Part shown: piece after piece, positions 9,126 through 17,466 of the stretch
Layout: each line of letters opens with the position of its first letter
Position numbering within the stretch: the first letter of the stretch is position 1
Assembly: GCF_041320665.1 (NCBI RefSeq)
Contig: NZ_CP166730.1
Location: 3,162,001 to 3,226,000, forward strand
Direction: 5' to 3'
Length of the DNA stretch: 64,000 bases
From: Comamonas sp. GB3 AK4-5
Lineage (GTDB): Bacteria > Pseudomonadota > Gammaproteobacteria > Burkholderiales > Burkholderiaceae_C
Notes under the pieces: model-generated
Seen by the model: only the letters and a program-made list of their open reading frames with translations
The model's database searches: none
Told to the model about the DNA's origin: nothing
Program-made: the position numbers and the translations under genes

Positions 9126-9656
9126 TCAACGGGCCGGCGCCTGGCGCTGGTGCACCGGGCCGCTGCGGGCCTCCACCGCCTTCTGTACCTCGCGGCGCAG
9201 ACCCAGGCCAAAGCCCAATTCCGCCATCACAAACAGCGGGCCGATCAGCAGGCCCACGATGTCGTCCATGAAGGCCGGCTTGCGCCCTTCCCACCAGTGG
9301 CCCACAAACTGGATCACCCAGCCCACGACAAAAATGCCCAGCCCCCAGCCCAGCCAGACTGCGGTGGACTCCCGGGCCAACGGCGCTGCCAGCGCCAGCA
9401 TGGCCGCCAGCACCACGGCCATGGCCAGGCCATAGCGCAGGTCCAGCAGCATGTAATAGCAGCAGGCCAGCAGCGCCGCCGCCAGGGCCGGCGAACAGGG
9501 CAAGCCACCCAGGGCCGCCAGCTCCCAAGCCGGGCGCGACAGCAAGATCACCACGGCCCACAAAATCAGGGGCACACCCACGAAATGGGTGAGGATGTTG
9601 CGCGGGTCGCGGTGGTAGTCGGCGTACTGCGACAGCTGATCTGTCAAGGTTTTCAT
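9126..9656 (-). CDS. DUF962/Mpo1-like membrane protein
   Basis: 176-residue polytopic membrane protein of the DUF962 family. The yeast member Mpo1 is an iron-dependent dioxygenase in fatty-acid alpha-oxidation; the bacterial role is not established. The N-terminal YADYHRDPRNILTHFVGVPLI contains the conserved His residues and Asn, and GWVIQFVGHWWEGRKPA carries the second His cluster. Four hydrophobic segments are visible between residues 25 and 160. GGGAGG lies just before the ATG at 9656. It diverges from the aldehyde dehydrogenase gene. Earlier in-frame starts are open but lie in what looks like a promoter region. Confidence 0.85.
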   Translation of the reverse strand: MKTLTDQLSQYADYHRDPRNILTHFVGVPLILWAVVILLSRPAWELAALGGLPCSPALAAALLACCYYMLLDLRYGLAMAVVLAAMLALAAPLARESTAVWLGWGLGIFVVGWVIQFVGHWWEGRKPAFMDDIVGLLIGPLFVMAELGFGLGLRREVQKAVEARSGPVHQRQAPAR

Positions 9657-9915
9657 GGGAGCCTCCCAAAATGGACTTCGCATTGCAGCGAAAAGCACAC
9701 CCGTGCACTTCGACCCATATTCCCGCGCCCGCTGCCCTTTGTCCACTGGGGGCATCCCGTCCTGCGGCAGGCTTGGGAAACTCCCGATCCCTCTGCTTTT
9801 GATAGCTGAATGTGCTTTCTGCATATGCGTTGGCGGGCTATTCATCATGAAAATTTGCACAGCGATGACGGCTGCGAGACTGGCCCGCCCGGTGCAGATC
9901 GCCACAATGGCCGGC

Positions 9916-11349
9916 ATGCAATACCACTACATCGCCAATGCATCCGTCCCGTCCACCTCCGGCCGCACGATTGCGGTGGTCGATCCTTCGGACGGCCAGG
10001 TGTTTGAAGACATTCAACGCGGCAATGCCGAAGACGTGGACGCCGCCGTCTCTGCCGCGCGCCAGTGCTATGAGACCGTGTGGCGCAAGACCTCGGCCGT
10101 GGAACGCGGGCGGATGCTGATGCGCCTGTCCCGGCTGGTGCAAGAGCACGCCATGGAGTTGACGGCCATCGAGCAGCGCGACTGCGGCAAGCCCACCAAG
10201 CAGGCCCAGGCCGACACCCAGGCCCTGGCGCGCTACTTCGAGTTCTATGCCGGCGCCTGCGACAAGCTGCACGGCGACACCATTCCCTACCAGGAGGGTT
10301 ACAGCGTGCTGACCTGGCGCGAGCCCCATGGCGTGACCGGCCATGTCGTGCCCTGGAACTACCCCATGCAGATTTTTGGCCGCTGCGTAGGCGCGGCCCT
10401 GGCTGCGGGCAATACCTGCGTGGTCAAACCGGCGGAAGACGCCTGCCTGTCCCTGCTGCGCGTGGCCCAGCTGGCCACGGAAGCCGGCTTTCCCCCCGGC
10501 TGCATCAACATCGTCACCGGCTACGGCCATGAGGCCGGAGACGCCCTGGCCCGCCACCCCGACGTCAACCACCTCAGCTTCACCGGCAGCCCCCATGTGG
10601 GCACGCTGATCCAGCAGGCCGCGGCCGAGCACCATATGCCTGTGACACTGGAGCTGGGTGGCAAAAGCCCGCAAATCGTGTTCGAGGATGCCGACCTGGA
10701 CGCGGCCATCCCCACCCTGGTCAACGCCATCGTGCAAAACGCCGGCCAGACCTGCTCGGCCGGCTCGCGCCTGCTGGTGCAACGCAGCATCTACGAACCG
10801 CTGCTGGAGCGCCTGGGCCAGGCCTTTGCCGCGCTGCGCGTGGGCCCGGCCGCCATGGACCTGGACGTGGGCCCCTTGATTCGCCAAAGCCAGCAGCAGC
10901 GCGTGTGGGATTTTCTGTCCGATGCCCAAGTGGCCGGCATCCCCGTGGTGGCCCAGGGCCAGATCGTGGATGAGGCGCCCGAAACCGGCTTCTACCAGGC
11001 CCCCACCCTGCTGCGCGATGTGCCGCCCGAGCACCGGCTGGCCCAGGAAGAAGTCTTTGGCCCGGTGCTGGCCGCCATGGCTTTTGACGATGAGGCCGAT
11101 GCGATTCGTCTGGCCAATGGCACGCAATTCGGCCTGGTAGCCGGCGTGTGGACGCGCGACGGCGCACGCCAGTTCCGCATGGCGCGGGCGTTGCGCTGCG
11201 GCCAGGTCTTCATCAACAACTACGGCGCTGGCGGCGGTGTGGAGCTGCCCTTTGGCGGCGTCAAATCCAGCGGCCATGGCCGTGAAAAAGGCTTTGAGGC
11301 CTTGTACGGCTTTACCGTACTCAAGACCGTGGCCTTGCGCCACGGCTGA
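9916..11349 (+). CDS. NAD(P)-dependent aldehyde dehydrogenase
   Basis: 477-residue aldehyde dehydrogenase, oxidising an aldehyde to the acid with a covalent thiohemiacetal intermediate. The catalytic Cys280 lies in NAGQTCSAGSRLLV and the general base Glu246 in TLELGGKSP. The cofactor motif FTGSPHVG and the oxyanion asparagine in VPWNYPMQ are present. The overall pattern is closest to betaine-aldehyde/aminobutyraldehyde-type enzymes, but I cannot assign the substrate. Two ATGs, at 9907 and 9916, are possible; neither has a clear ribosome site, and I prefer the one giving MQYHYIANA. A DUF2889 gene follows 172 bases downstream. Confidence 0.9.
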   Translation: MQYHYIANASVPSTSGRTIAVVDPSDGQVFEDIQRGNAEDVDAAVSAARQCYETVWRKTSAVERGRMLMRLSRLVQEHAMELTAIEQRDCGKPTKQAQADTQALARYFEFYAGACDKLHGDTIPYQEGYSVLTWREPHGVTGHVVPWNYPMQIFGRCVGAALAAGNTCVVKPAEDACLSLLRVAQLATEAGFPPGCINIVTGYGHEAGDALARHPDVNHLSFTGSPHVGTLIQQAAAEHHMPVTLELGGKSPQIVFEDADLDAAIPTLVNAIVQNAGQTCSAGSRLLVQRSIYEPLLERLGQAFAALRVGPAAMDLDVGPLIRQSQQQRVWDFLSDAQVAGIPVVAQGQIVDEAPETGFYQAPTLLRDVPPEHRLAQEEVFGPVLAAMAFDDEADAIRLANGTQFGLVAGVWTRDGARQFRMARALRCGQVFINNYGAGGGVELPFGGVKSSGHGREKGFEALYGFTVLKTVALRHG

Positions 11350-11521
11350 TGCCTAGCCCATGCACAGCGTGGCTGACAAATAGCGGACAGCCCGCCGCCC
11401 ACTTTCCCGGTAGGATGCAAGCCCCAACCGGCTTGCACGCAGCCCCTGCGCGCTGTAGCCGCTATCAAATTCATAAGGCCTGCCCGCTGTGTACCGGCAG
11501 GCCCTCAGCCCCACGCTTCAC

Positions 11522-12076
11522 ATGCCACTGTCTGCCCCGGCGGTTGCCCGCCAACCCCAGCATATTCGCCGCACCCATTTCCACAGCTTTGTCCGCGAGG
11601 ACGGGCTGTGGGACATCGAAGGCGAGCTACTCGACACCAAGGCCGTCGACATTCCCTTTGTGAACCGAGAAGGCATACGCAAGGCCGGCGACCCCATACA
11701 CCACATGCGAATACGCGTGACCGTGGACACCCAGCTGGTGGTGCAATCCATAGAAGCAGCCATGGACGCCCACCCCCTGGGCGGCTGCCCTGCGGCCCTG
11801 GCATCCATGCAAAAAATGGTGGGCTGCAGCATGGCCCGCGGCTGGCGAAAATCCATTGAAGCCAACCTGGGCAGCGTGGCCGGCTGCACCCATATGCGCG
11901 AGCTGCTGCAGAGCATGGCCACCGCCGCTTTTCAGAGCATCGTCGGCGCCTTCAGCACCCAACCGAACGAGCCGCCCCGTTACCTGGGCCAGTGCAAGGG
12001 CTGGGACTTCAACGGCGCGGGCGTGGCCGAGTTTTTCCCACAGTTTGTGGGGTATAGAAAGCCTGGAACCCCCTGA
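11522..12076 (+). CDS. DUF2889 domain protein
   Basis: 184-residue protein of the DUF2889 family, whose function is unknown. Recognisable family segments are RRTHFHSFVREDGLWDIEG near the N-terminus, DPIHHMRIRVTVD in the middle and CTHMRELLQSMATAAFQ toward the C-terminus, where conserved Cys and His residues could bind a metal. In some beta- and alphaproteobacteria DUF2889 genes lie beside aldehyde dehydrogenase or aromatic-catabolism genes, and here too the gene follows an aldehyde dehydrogenase on the same strand. The ATG at 11522 is the start closest to the conserved region. A role in the same aldehyde pathway is only a guess. Confidence 0.75.
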   Translation: MPLSAPAVARQPQHIRRTHFHSFVREDGLWDIEGELLDTKAVDIPFVNREGIRKAGDPIHHMRIRVTVDTQLVVQSIEAAMDAHPLGGCPAALASMQKMVGCSMARGWRKSIEANLGSVAGCTHMRELLQSMATAAFQSIVGAFSTQPNEPPRYLGQCKGWDFNGAGVAEFFPQFVGYRKPGTP

Positions 12077-12358
12077 GCGGCGCGGCCGGCGTAGGCCCTT
12101 GCGCGGTGCCCTGGTGTGGGCGCCCAGACTTCATACGCAGCGCCATGCACCACTGGATGCCAGATTAGGACTTGCAGCCGGCCGGAGCGGGCCTGAAAAA
12201 TTCAGTGGGCACTGAACCCCACCCCACAACGGCCAGACAGCGCTTGCGGCGCGACGCGCGCCTGCAGACAGTATCCCGATACGGCAAGGGCGCGCAACAA
12301 AGCATCAAGCGCTGTATGGCCGCCACAAAACAAGACGCGGGCAAAGCCCAAAGCTGAT

Positions 12359-12592
12359 TCAGCCGTGGCGGCGCAGCGTCTGCAGGTACAAGGTCTCCAC
12401 TTTTTCGCGCGCCCAGGGGGTCTTGCGCAGCAGGCGCAGGCTGGAGGTGATGCTGGGCTCCACGCGAAAGCAGTGCAGCTGGATGCGCCGTGCCATGCCG
12501 TCCCAGCCGTAGAAATCGACCAGATCGGTCAGCATGCGCTCCAGCGTGATGCCGTGCAAAGGGTTGCGGGGTTGCTGCTCAGGGCTTGTCAT
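12359..12592 (-). CDS. VF530 family (DUF2132) small DNA-binding-like protein
   Basis: 77-residue protein of the VF530/DUF2132 family, named after a Vibrio fischeri protein of known structure; DNA binding has been suggested for the family but not shown. The whole chain matches: NPLHGITLERMLTDLVDFYGW, MARRIQLHCF and SLRLLRKTPWAREKVETLY. The start at ATG 12592 gives the usual length; the frame is open further upstream without resemblance. It lies 76 bases downstream of the metallo-hydrolase gene on the same strand. The 282 bases to its left (12077-12358) hold nothing I recognise. Confidence 0.82.
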   Translation of the reverse strand: MTSPEQQPRNPLHGITLERMLTDLVDFYGWDGMARRIQLHCFRVEPSITSSLRLLRKTPWAREKVETLYLQTLRRHG

Positions 12593-12668
12593 GCCGCGAT
12601 TGTCGCGCAGCAGCGGGCGGCCAGCTGAGTCAAGGCTTTTGCCGGTGGCCGCCGCATCTGCTTTAGCG

Positions 12669-13727
12669 TCAAGCTCCTGCCCTTGCCGGCATGAGTGCCT
12701 GCCACCAACGCTCGCCCTCATGCGGTGTGTTCAGATCCAGGCGCTCGCCCATCATGGGTGTGGCAACGGCCACGCCCTGCGCCTGACCCAGGGCCAGCAC
12801 CTGCTCGAAAGGATCCCACCAGGCATGCATGGCCAGGCTGAAGGTGCCGTTGTGTATGGGCAGCAGCCACTTTCCACCCAGGTCTTGGTGGGCCTGCACG
12901 GTCTGGGCCGGGTGCATATGCACATAGGGCCAGTGTTCGTTATAGGCACCGGTTTCCATCAGCGTGATATCAAACGCGCCAAAGCGCCGGCCGATCTCGG
13001 TAAAGCCATCGAAATAACCACCGTCGCCACTGAAGAAGATGCGCAGCGGCTGGGCACTTTCCAGGTCTTCAATCACCCATGAAGCCCACAGCGTGCGGTT
13101 GCCATCGCGCACGCCCCGACCCGAGAAATGCTGGGCCGGCGTGGCCGCGAAGCGCAGGCCATCGACCTCGGCGCTTTGCCACCAGTCGTACTGCTGCACC
13201 TTGGCCGCCGGCACACCCCAGGCCTGCAAGCGGTCACCCACGCCCAGGGGGCAGAGAAAGACCTCGGTCTTGGCCGCCAGCGCGCGCACGGCAGCACGAT
13301 CCAGGTGGTCATAGTGATCATGCGATAGCAGCACGCCACGCAGTGCTGGCAGCTCGTGCAGAGCAATCGGGGGGGTATGAAAACGCTTGGGCCCGAAAAA
13401 CGGCAGCGGCGAGACGCGCTGGGCAAACACCGGGTCGGTGATCCACCAGCCACCGCGCAGCTTCATCAGCAGCGTGGAATGGCCTATGCGGTAGAGACTG
13501 CGCTCGGGCGCTGCATCCAGCTGGGCCCTGGTGAGCGGCTGCACCGGCAGCGCCACATCCGGCTCGGCATGGCGGGGCTTGTTGAAAAAGAAGTTCCACA
13601 ACACCTTGGCATCGGGCTTGGGGCCCTGGGCCGGCCGGGGGTGGATGTTGCGAAAGCGTCCGCCCGCAAACTGTGGCGACTGCGTGTAATCCGCAATGGG
13701 GGCACGAAAAAGGCCGTCAAATTTCAT
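12669..13727 (-). CDS. MBL-fold metallo-hydrolase (UlaG/NAPE-PLD-like)
   Basis: 352-residue metallo-beta-lactamase-fold protein. The zinc-binding HxHxDH motif is present in LLSHDHYDHLD, with further metal ligands likely in FSGDGGYFDGF and the late LLPIHNGTFSLA. This arrangement matches the lipid-hydrolase/lactonase branch containing NAPE-phospholipase D and UlaG, not antibiotic-hydrolysing enzymes. No signal peptide is visible, so it is probably cytoplasmic or peripheral. The start MKFDGLFRAP at 13727 fits family members. Its substrate is unknown. The 222 bases between it and the LysR gene at 13950 contain nothing I recognise. Confidence 0.86.
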   Translation of the reverse strand: MKFDGLFRAPIADYTQSPQFAGGRFRNIHPRPAQGPKPDAKVLWNFFFNKPRHAEPDVALPVQPLTRAQLDAAPERSLYRIGHSTLLMKLRGGWWITDPVFAQRVSPLPFFGPKRFHTPPIALHELPALRGVLLSHDHYDHLDRAAVRALAAKTEVFLCPLGVGDRLQAWGVPAAKVQQYDWWQSAEVDGLRFAATPAQHFSGRGVRDGNRTLWASWVIEDLESAQPLRIFFSGDGGYFDGFTEIGRRFGAFDITLMETGAYNEHWPYVHMHPAQTVQAHQDLGGKWLLPIHNGTFSLAMHAWWDPFEQVLALGQAQGVAVATPMMGERLDLNTPHEGERWWQALMPARAGA

Positions 13728-13949
13728 GGCAATCCTGGCGGCACTGCCGCAAGCACTTTGCCTGCGACCTGTGCAATAAGAGCGTATTCAAAGGCCACAC
13801 GGGGCCCTGGTCTCACTTGGGGGCACACATGGGCGATGACAAGGCATGCGGCCGCGCAGCGGCAGCCTCATCTAAAAACATGAGCTTTCTGTGCTTATGC
13901 AGCAAGGCTTTGCACCGGTTTCGATACCAATGCTTACCTACAGCACGGC

Positions 13950-14831
13950 TCAAGCACCGGCTTCTGGCATCAGCAGCTCGGCCATGCGCTGCTGGATCCA
14001 CAGCACACAGCCATCCAGCACTGCGCCCTGCAGGCTGAGCATGCGCACGGCCAGCGGCGGTGGTTTGAGGTCGGCGCAGTGCAGCACGGCAATGCGTTCG
14101 CGCGCGCCACCGTACTCGATGATGTTGCGCGGCAAGATCGCCCACCCCAGGCCATCGGCCACCATGTCAACGGTGACGTAAAAGCTGTCGCAGCGCCACA
14201 CGCGGGGGCTGTGCACCCGGTCCGGCACGCCTTCGATGTGCATCACCAGTTGGCGCAGGGCGGCCAGCTCCTGGCGGCTGACCACCTGCTGCCTGGCCAG
14301 CGCATGGCCGCGCGCCACGCACAGCATTTGCGGCACACCGGCCACATAGCGCTGGCTGAAGTCACTGCCCACCGGCCCCCAGTCAAAGTGAAAAGCCAGC
14401 TGCGCACGCTGGGCCTGCACATCACGCGCCACCTGGGCCGCCGTGCCGTTGAGCACCGTCAGCTCCAGCGCCGGATAGCGCTGGGCCAGCTCACCCAGCA
14501 GCTGGCGTATGGGCTGGTAGGGCATGGCCTCGTCCAGCGCCATGGTCAGCGTGGCCGATGGCCCATCCACCAGCGACTGGGCGCGCAGGTTCAGCGCCTG
14601 GGCCTGGTCCAGCAGGGCGCGCGCTTCCAGCAGCATCACCTGGCCGGCCGGGGTCAGCCGCACGGCGCGGCCGGAGCGGTCAAAAAGCTCCAGGCCCAGG
14701 TCGGCCTCCAGCAGGCCCATGGCCATGCTGATGGCGGACTGCGCACGGCCCAGACGGCGTGCGGCCAGCGTCATCGAGCCGCAGTCGGCCACGGCCACGA
14801 ATTGGTTGAGGCGTTCCAGTGTCCATTCCAT
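13950..14831 (-). CDS. LysR-type transcriptional regulator
   Basis: 293-residue LysR regulator. The N-terminal winged helix-turn-helix (residues 1-60) reads LNQFVAVADCGSMTLAARRL then LGRAQSAISMAMGLLEADLG; the remaining residues form the periplasmic-binding-like effector domain. It is divergently transcribed from an MFS exporter followed by speG, the classic arrangement for a LysR protein controlling the adjacent operon and itself. Two AT-rich dyads lie in the 139-base intergenic space. The effector is unknown; a polyamine or amine is plausible from the downstream speG, but this is inference. Confidence 0.9.
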   Translation of the reverse strand: MEWTLERLNQFVAVADCGSMTLAARRLGRAQSAISMAMGLLEADLGLELFDRSGRAVRLTPAGQVMLLEARALLDQAQALNLRAQSLVDGPSATLTMALDEAMPYQPIRQLLGELAQRYPALELTVLNGTAAQVARDVQAQRAQLAFHFDWGPVGSDFSQRYVAGVPQMLCVARGHALARQQVVSRQELAALRQLVMHIEGVPDRVHSPRVWRCDSFYVTVDMVADGLGWAILPRNIIEYGGARERIAVLHCADLKPPPLAVRMLSLQGAVLDGCVLWIQQRMAELLMPEAGA

Positions 14832-14866
14832 GCATCAATTTTACTGATATCTCCAAACTTTTATAA

Positions 14867-14896
14867 ATCAACGAATTGATGAATCATTCGTGATTC
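14867..14896. promoter_or_regulatory. Two dyads in the LysR/exporter divergent promoter
   Basis: ATCAA-N4-TTGAT (14867-14880) is followed immediately by GAATCA-N4-TGATTC (14881-14896); both have perfect arms. They lie 35-65 bases upstream of the LysR start and 75-104 bases upstream of the exporter start. The region is AT-rich against a GC-rich background, as expected of a promoter/operator. Binding by the adjacent LysR protein is inferred. Confidence 0.5.
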
Positions 14897-14970
14897 AAAA
14901 AGACCGCAAGCCTGCTGGATGGCATGGGTTTCGACCAGCGCTGCCGTCTTTTCATGCAAGGATTTTTCTT

Positions 14971-16494
14971 ATGTCGACCACCCAACGCATGGCTGCGCCC
15001 GCCGCAGCCCCAGCCCATCGCTGGCTGGTGCTGGGCATCGTCTCCGTCGCCCTGATGCTCATCGTCATTGACATGACGGTGCTCTACACCGCGCTTCCGC
15101 GCCTCACCCACGATCTGGCAGCCACCGCCTCGGCCAAGCTGTGGATCGTCAACATCTACGCCCTCGTCGTATCCGGTCTGCTGCTGGGCATGGGCTCGCT
15201 GGGCGACCGCCTGGGCCACAAGCGCCTGTTCATGGCCGGCCTGGTGGTGTTTGGCGCCGCTTCGCTGCTGGCCGCTTTTTCGCCCGACTCCGGTGTGCTG
15301 ATTGCCGCGCGCACCCTGCTGGGCGTGGGCGCTGCCATGATGATGCCGGCCACGCTGTCGCTGATCCGGCTGAGCTTTAGCGACACCCGCGAGCGGGCAC
15401 TGGCCATCGGCATCTGGGCCTCGGTGGCCTCGGGTGGTGCGGCCTTTGGCCCCGTGGTCGGCGGCGTGCTGCTGGAGCATTTCTGGTGGGGCTCGGTGTT
15501 TCTGGTCAACGTGCCCATCGTGCTGCTGGCCCTGCCACTGGCCTGGCGCTATGTGCCCCACAGCGTGGGTGACCGCAGCCACCCCTGGGACTGGCAGGGC
15601 AGCCTGCTGGTCATGGCCGGCCTGGTGGGCTGCACCTATGCCATCAAGGAGGCCGGCAAGGTGGCTCCCGACTGGGCCCTGGCCGCATTGACCCTGGTGG
15701 CCGGTACCGCCCTGCTGGGCGTGTTTGTGCGCCGCCAGCGGCGCAGCGCCCACCCACTGCTGGACCTTTCCCTGTTTGGCAACCCCGGCTTCAGCATGGC
15801 CGTGCTCACGGCCCTGGTGTCGTCGGCGGCGCTGCTGGGCATGGAGCTGGTGTTCAGCCAGCGGCTGCAACTGGTCGAGGGCTATTCCCCGCTGGAAGCC
15901 GGCCTGGCCATCGTGCCGCTGCCACTGGCGGCCTTTGTGGCCGGCCCCATCGCCGGCCGCCTGCTGCACCGCTGGGGCAGCGGCCCGCTGCTGGCCCGTG
16001 CCCTGCTGTTGTCCGGCCTGGGCATGGGGGGTTATTGGCTGGTGCACCAGGGCGCCACGCACTGGCAGGCGCTGAGCCTGGCCGTGCTGGGCCTGGGCAT
16101 TGGCGCGGCGATGACCGCCGCCTCTGCCACGATTTTGATGAGCGCCTCGGCCGAACGCGCCGGCATGGCCGCCTCGGTGGAAGAGGTTTCGTATGAACTG
16201 GGTGGTGCCCTGGGCGTGACGCTGATGGGCAGCTTGCTGTCCGCCGTCTATGCTTGGCAGCTGCACCTGCCCACTGACACCACCTTGCCCGCCATGGTGC
16301 GTGACAGCCTGGACGAGGCCTTGCTGGCCGCCGAGCAACTGCCACACTCCGTGGCCGAACCCTTGGTGCTTGCGGCACAGACCGCTTTTGACCACGGCTA
16401 CACCGCCGTGCTGCTGACGGCCACCGCCCTGCTGCTGCTGGCAGCGGTGACCGTGCACCTGCGACTGCGCTCCGGCGCTCCCGCTGCACATTGA
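14971..16494 (+). CDS. MFS exporter, DHA2 (14-TM) family
   Basis: 507-residue proton-driven exporter of the QacA/SmvA-like DHA2 branch of the major facilitator superfamily. Motif A appears as [12 protein letters not shown] after the second helix and motif C as GPVVGGVLL in the fifth. About 14 hydrophobic helices can be traced. An acidic residue in the first helix ([12 protein letters not shown]) is the feature DHA2 pumps use for cationic substrates. AAGGA precedes the ATG at 14971. The gene ends 11 bases before speG and is divergent from a LysR regulator. Cotranscription with spermidine acetyltransferase suggests export of polyamine-like or quaternary cations, but the substrate is not proven. 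Confidence 0.88.
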   Translation: MSTTQRMAAPAAAPAHRWLVLGIVSVALMLIVIDMTVLYTALPRLTHDLAATASAKLWIVNIYALVVSGLLLGMGSLGDRLGHKRLFMAGLVVFGAASLLAAFSPDSGVLIAARTLLGVGAAMMMPATLSLIRLSFSDTRERALAIGIWASVASGGAAFGPVVGGVLLEHFWWGSVFLVNVPIVLLALPLAWRYVPHSVGDRSHPWDWQGSLLVMAGLVGCTYAIKEAGKVAPDWALAALTLVAGTALLGVFVRRQRRSAHPLLDLSLFGNPGFSMAVLTALVSSAALLGMELVFSQRLQLVEGYSPLEAGLAIVPLPLAAFVAGPIAGRLLHRWGSGPLLARALLLSGLGMGGYWLVHQGATHWQALSLAVLGLGIGAAMTAASATILMSASAERAGMAASVEEVSYELGGALGVTLMGSLLSAVYAWQLHLPTDTTLPAMVRDSLDEALLAAEQLPHSVAEPLVLAAQTAFDHGYTAVLLTATALLLLAAVTVHLRLRSGAPAAH

Positions 16495-16505
16495 AAGGAT
16501 TGCCC

Positions 16506-17033
16506 ATGACCACCATTCGCCTGCGCCCGCTGGAGCGCGAAGACCTGCGCTTTGTGCACCGGCTGGACAACAACGCCAGCGTCATGCGGTACTGGTTCGA
16601 GGAGCCCTTCGAAACCTTTGACGAACTCACAGCCCTGTACAACGACCACATCCACGACCAGGGAGAGCGCCGCTTCATCGTCGAACATGAAGCCATGCCT
16701 GCCGGCCTGGTGGAGCTGGTCGAGATCGATCTGGTCCACCGCCGCGCGGAGTTCCAGATCATTGTCGCTCCCGAACACCAGGGCAAAGGCATTGCAGCCC
16801 AGGCCACCCGCCTGGGGCTGGACTATGGTTTCAAGGTACTGAACCTGCACAAAATCTATTTGCATGTGGACCAGGAGAACGCCAAGGCCATCCACATCTA
16901 CACCAAGCTGGGCTTTGTCCCCGAGGGCGAGCTGGTGGACGAGTTCTTCTCCAACGGCGCCTACCGCACCGTGCTGCGCATGTACCAGCTGCAGACACAT
17001 TACCTGGCACAGCCCCACAACGCACAGGCTTGA
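16506..17033 (+). CDS. speG: Spermidine N1-acetyltransferase
   Basis: 175-residue GNAT enzyme that acetylates spermidine and spermine with acetyl-CoA, detoxifying excess polyamine. It is very similar to Escherichia coli SpeG along its length: [59 protein letters not shown] and [11 protein letters not shown] (the acetyl-CoA-binding loop). The acidic allosteric-site residues near the N-terminus are kept. It is the second gene after the DHA2 exporter (11 bases apart) and is followed by a small TPR gene. This context makes an acetylate-or-export response to polyamines likely. Confidence 0.94.
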   Translation: MTTIRLRPLEREDLRFVHRLDNNASVMRYWFEEPFETFDELTALYNDHIHDQGERRFIVEHEAMPAGLVELVEIDLVHRRAEFQIIVAPEHQGKGIAAQATRLGLDYGFKVLNLHKIYLHVDQENAKAIHIYTKLGFVPEGELVDEFFSNGAYRTVLRMYQLQTHYLAQPHNAQA

Positions 17034-17097
17034 TGCCACCGCCCCGTCCACCACGGGCCGGGTGCTGGCACCATGGGGCCGAACAGGAGAGAGCACC

Positions 17098-17424
17098 ATG
17101 AACCCCATGACCCAACGCCTGCAGGCCCTGCTGGATGCAGGCAAGGAAACCGCCCTGCTGCGCCTGACCCTGGGCAAGGCCGCACTGGACGACGAACAAC
17201 CTGCCGCCGCCCGTGAACACCTGCTGCGCGCCACGGCGCTGGACCCGCAGTACTCCGTGGCCTGGAAGCTGCTGGGCAAGGCCGAGCTGGCCCTGAACCA
17301 ACCCCAGGCCGCACGCCAAGCCTGGGAGAGCGGCCTGGCCAGCGCCCAGGCCAAGGGAGACGCCCAGGTGGAAAAAGAGTTGGGGATTTTTTTGAAGCGG
17401 CTGGACAAGCAGGCAGCGACTTGA
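17098..17424 (+). CDS. Small TPR-repeat protein
   Basis: 108-residue soluble protein consisting essentially of two to three tetratricopeptide-like helical pairs (LLRLTLGKAALDDEQPAAAR, HLLRATALDPQYSVAWKLLG, KAELALNQPQAARQAWESGL), a protein-protein interaction fold. Similar short TPR proteins of unknown function occur widely in betaproteobacteria. A good ribosome site (CAGGAGAGAG) precedes the ATG at 17098. It lies 64 bases downstream of speG and may be in the same transcript; whether it works with SpeG cannot be told. It converges on the Fe-S protein gene, 42 bases away. Confidence 0.75.
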   Translation: MNPMTQRLQALLDAGKETALLRLTLGKAALDDEQPAAAREHLLRATALDPQYSVAWKLLGKAELALNQPQAARQAWESGLASAQAKGDAQVEKELGIFLKRLDKQAAT

Positions 17425-17466
17425 ACGCCCACTTGCTGCCGGGTGCGCCCTCTCCCCTCAGCGGCC

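Noticed and set aside
9655-9915. N-terminal extension of the aldehyde dehydrogenase frame
   Set aside because: It overlaps the divergent promoter and start of the Mpo1-like gene and matches no aldehyde dehydrogenase.
11477-11503. GGCCTGCC/GGCAGGCC hairpin between the aldehyde dehydrogenase and DUF2889 genes, considered as a terminator
   Set aside because: No T-run follows on either strand; left as an unexplained hairpin.
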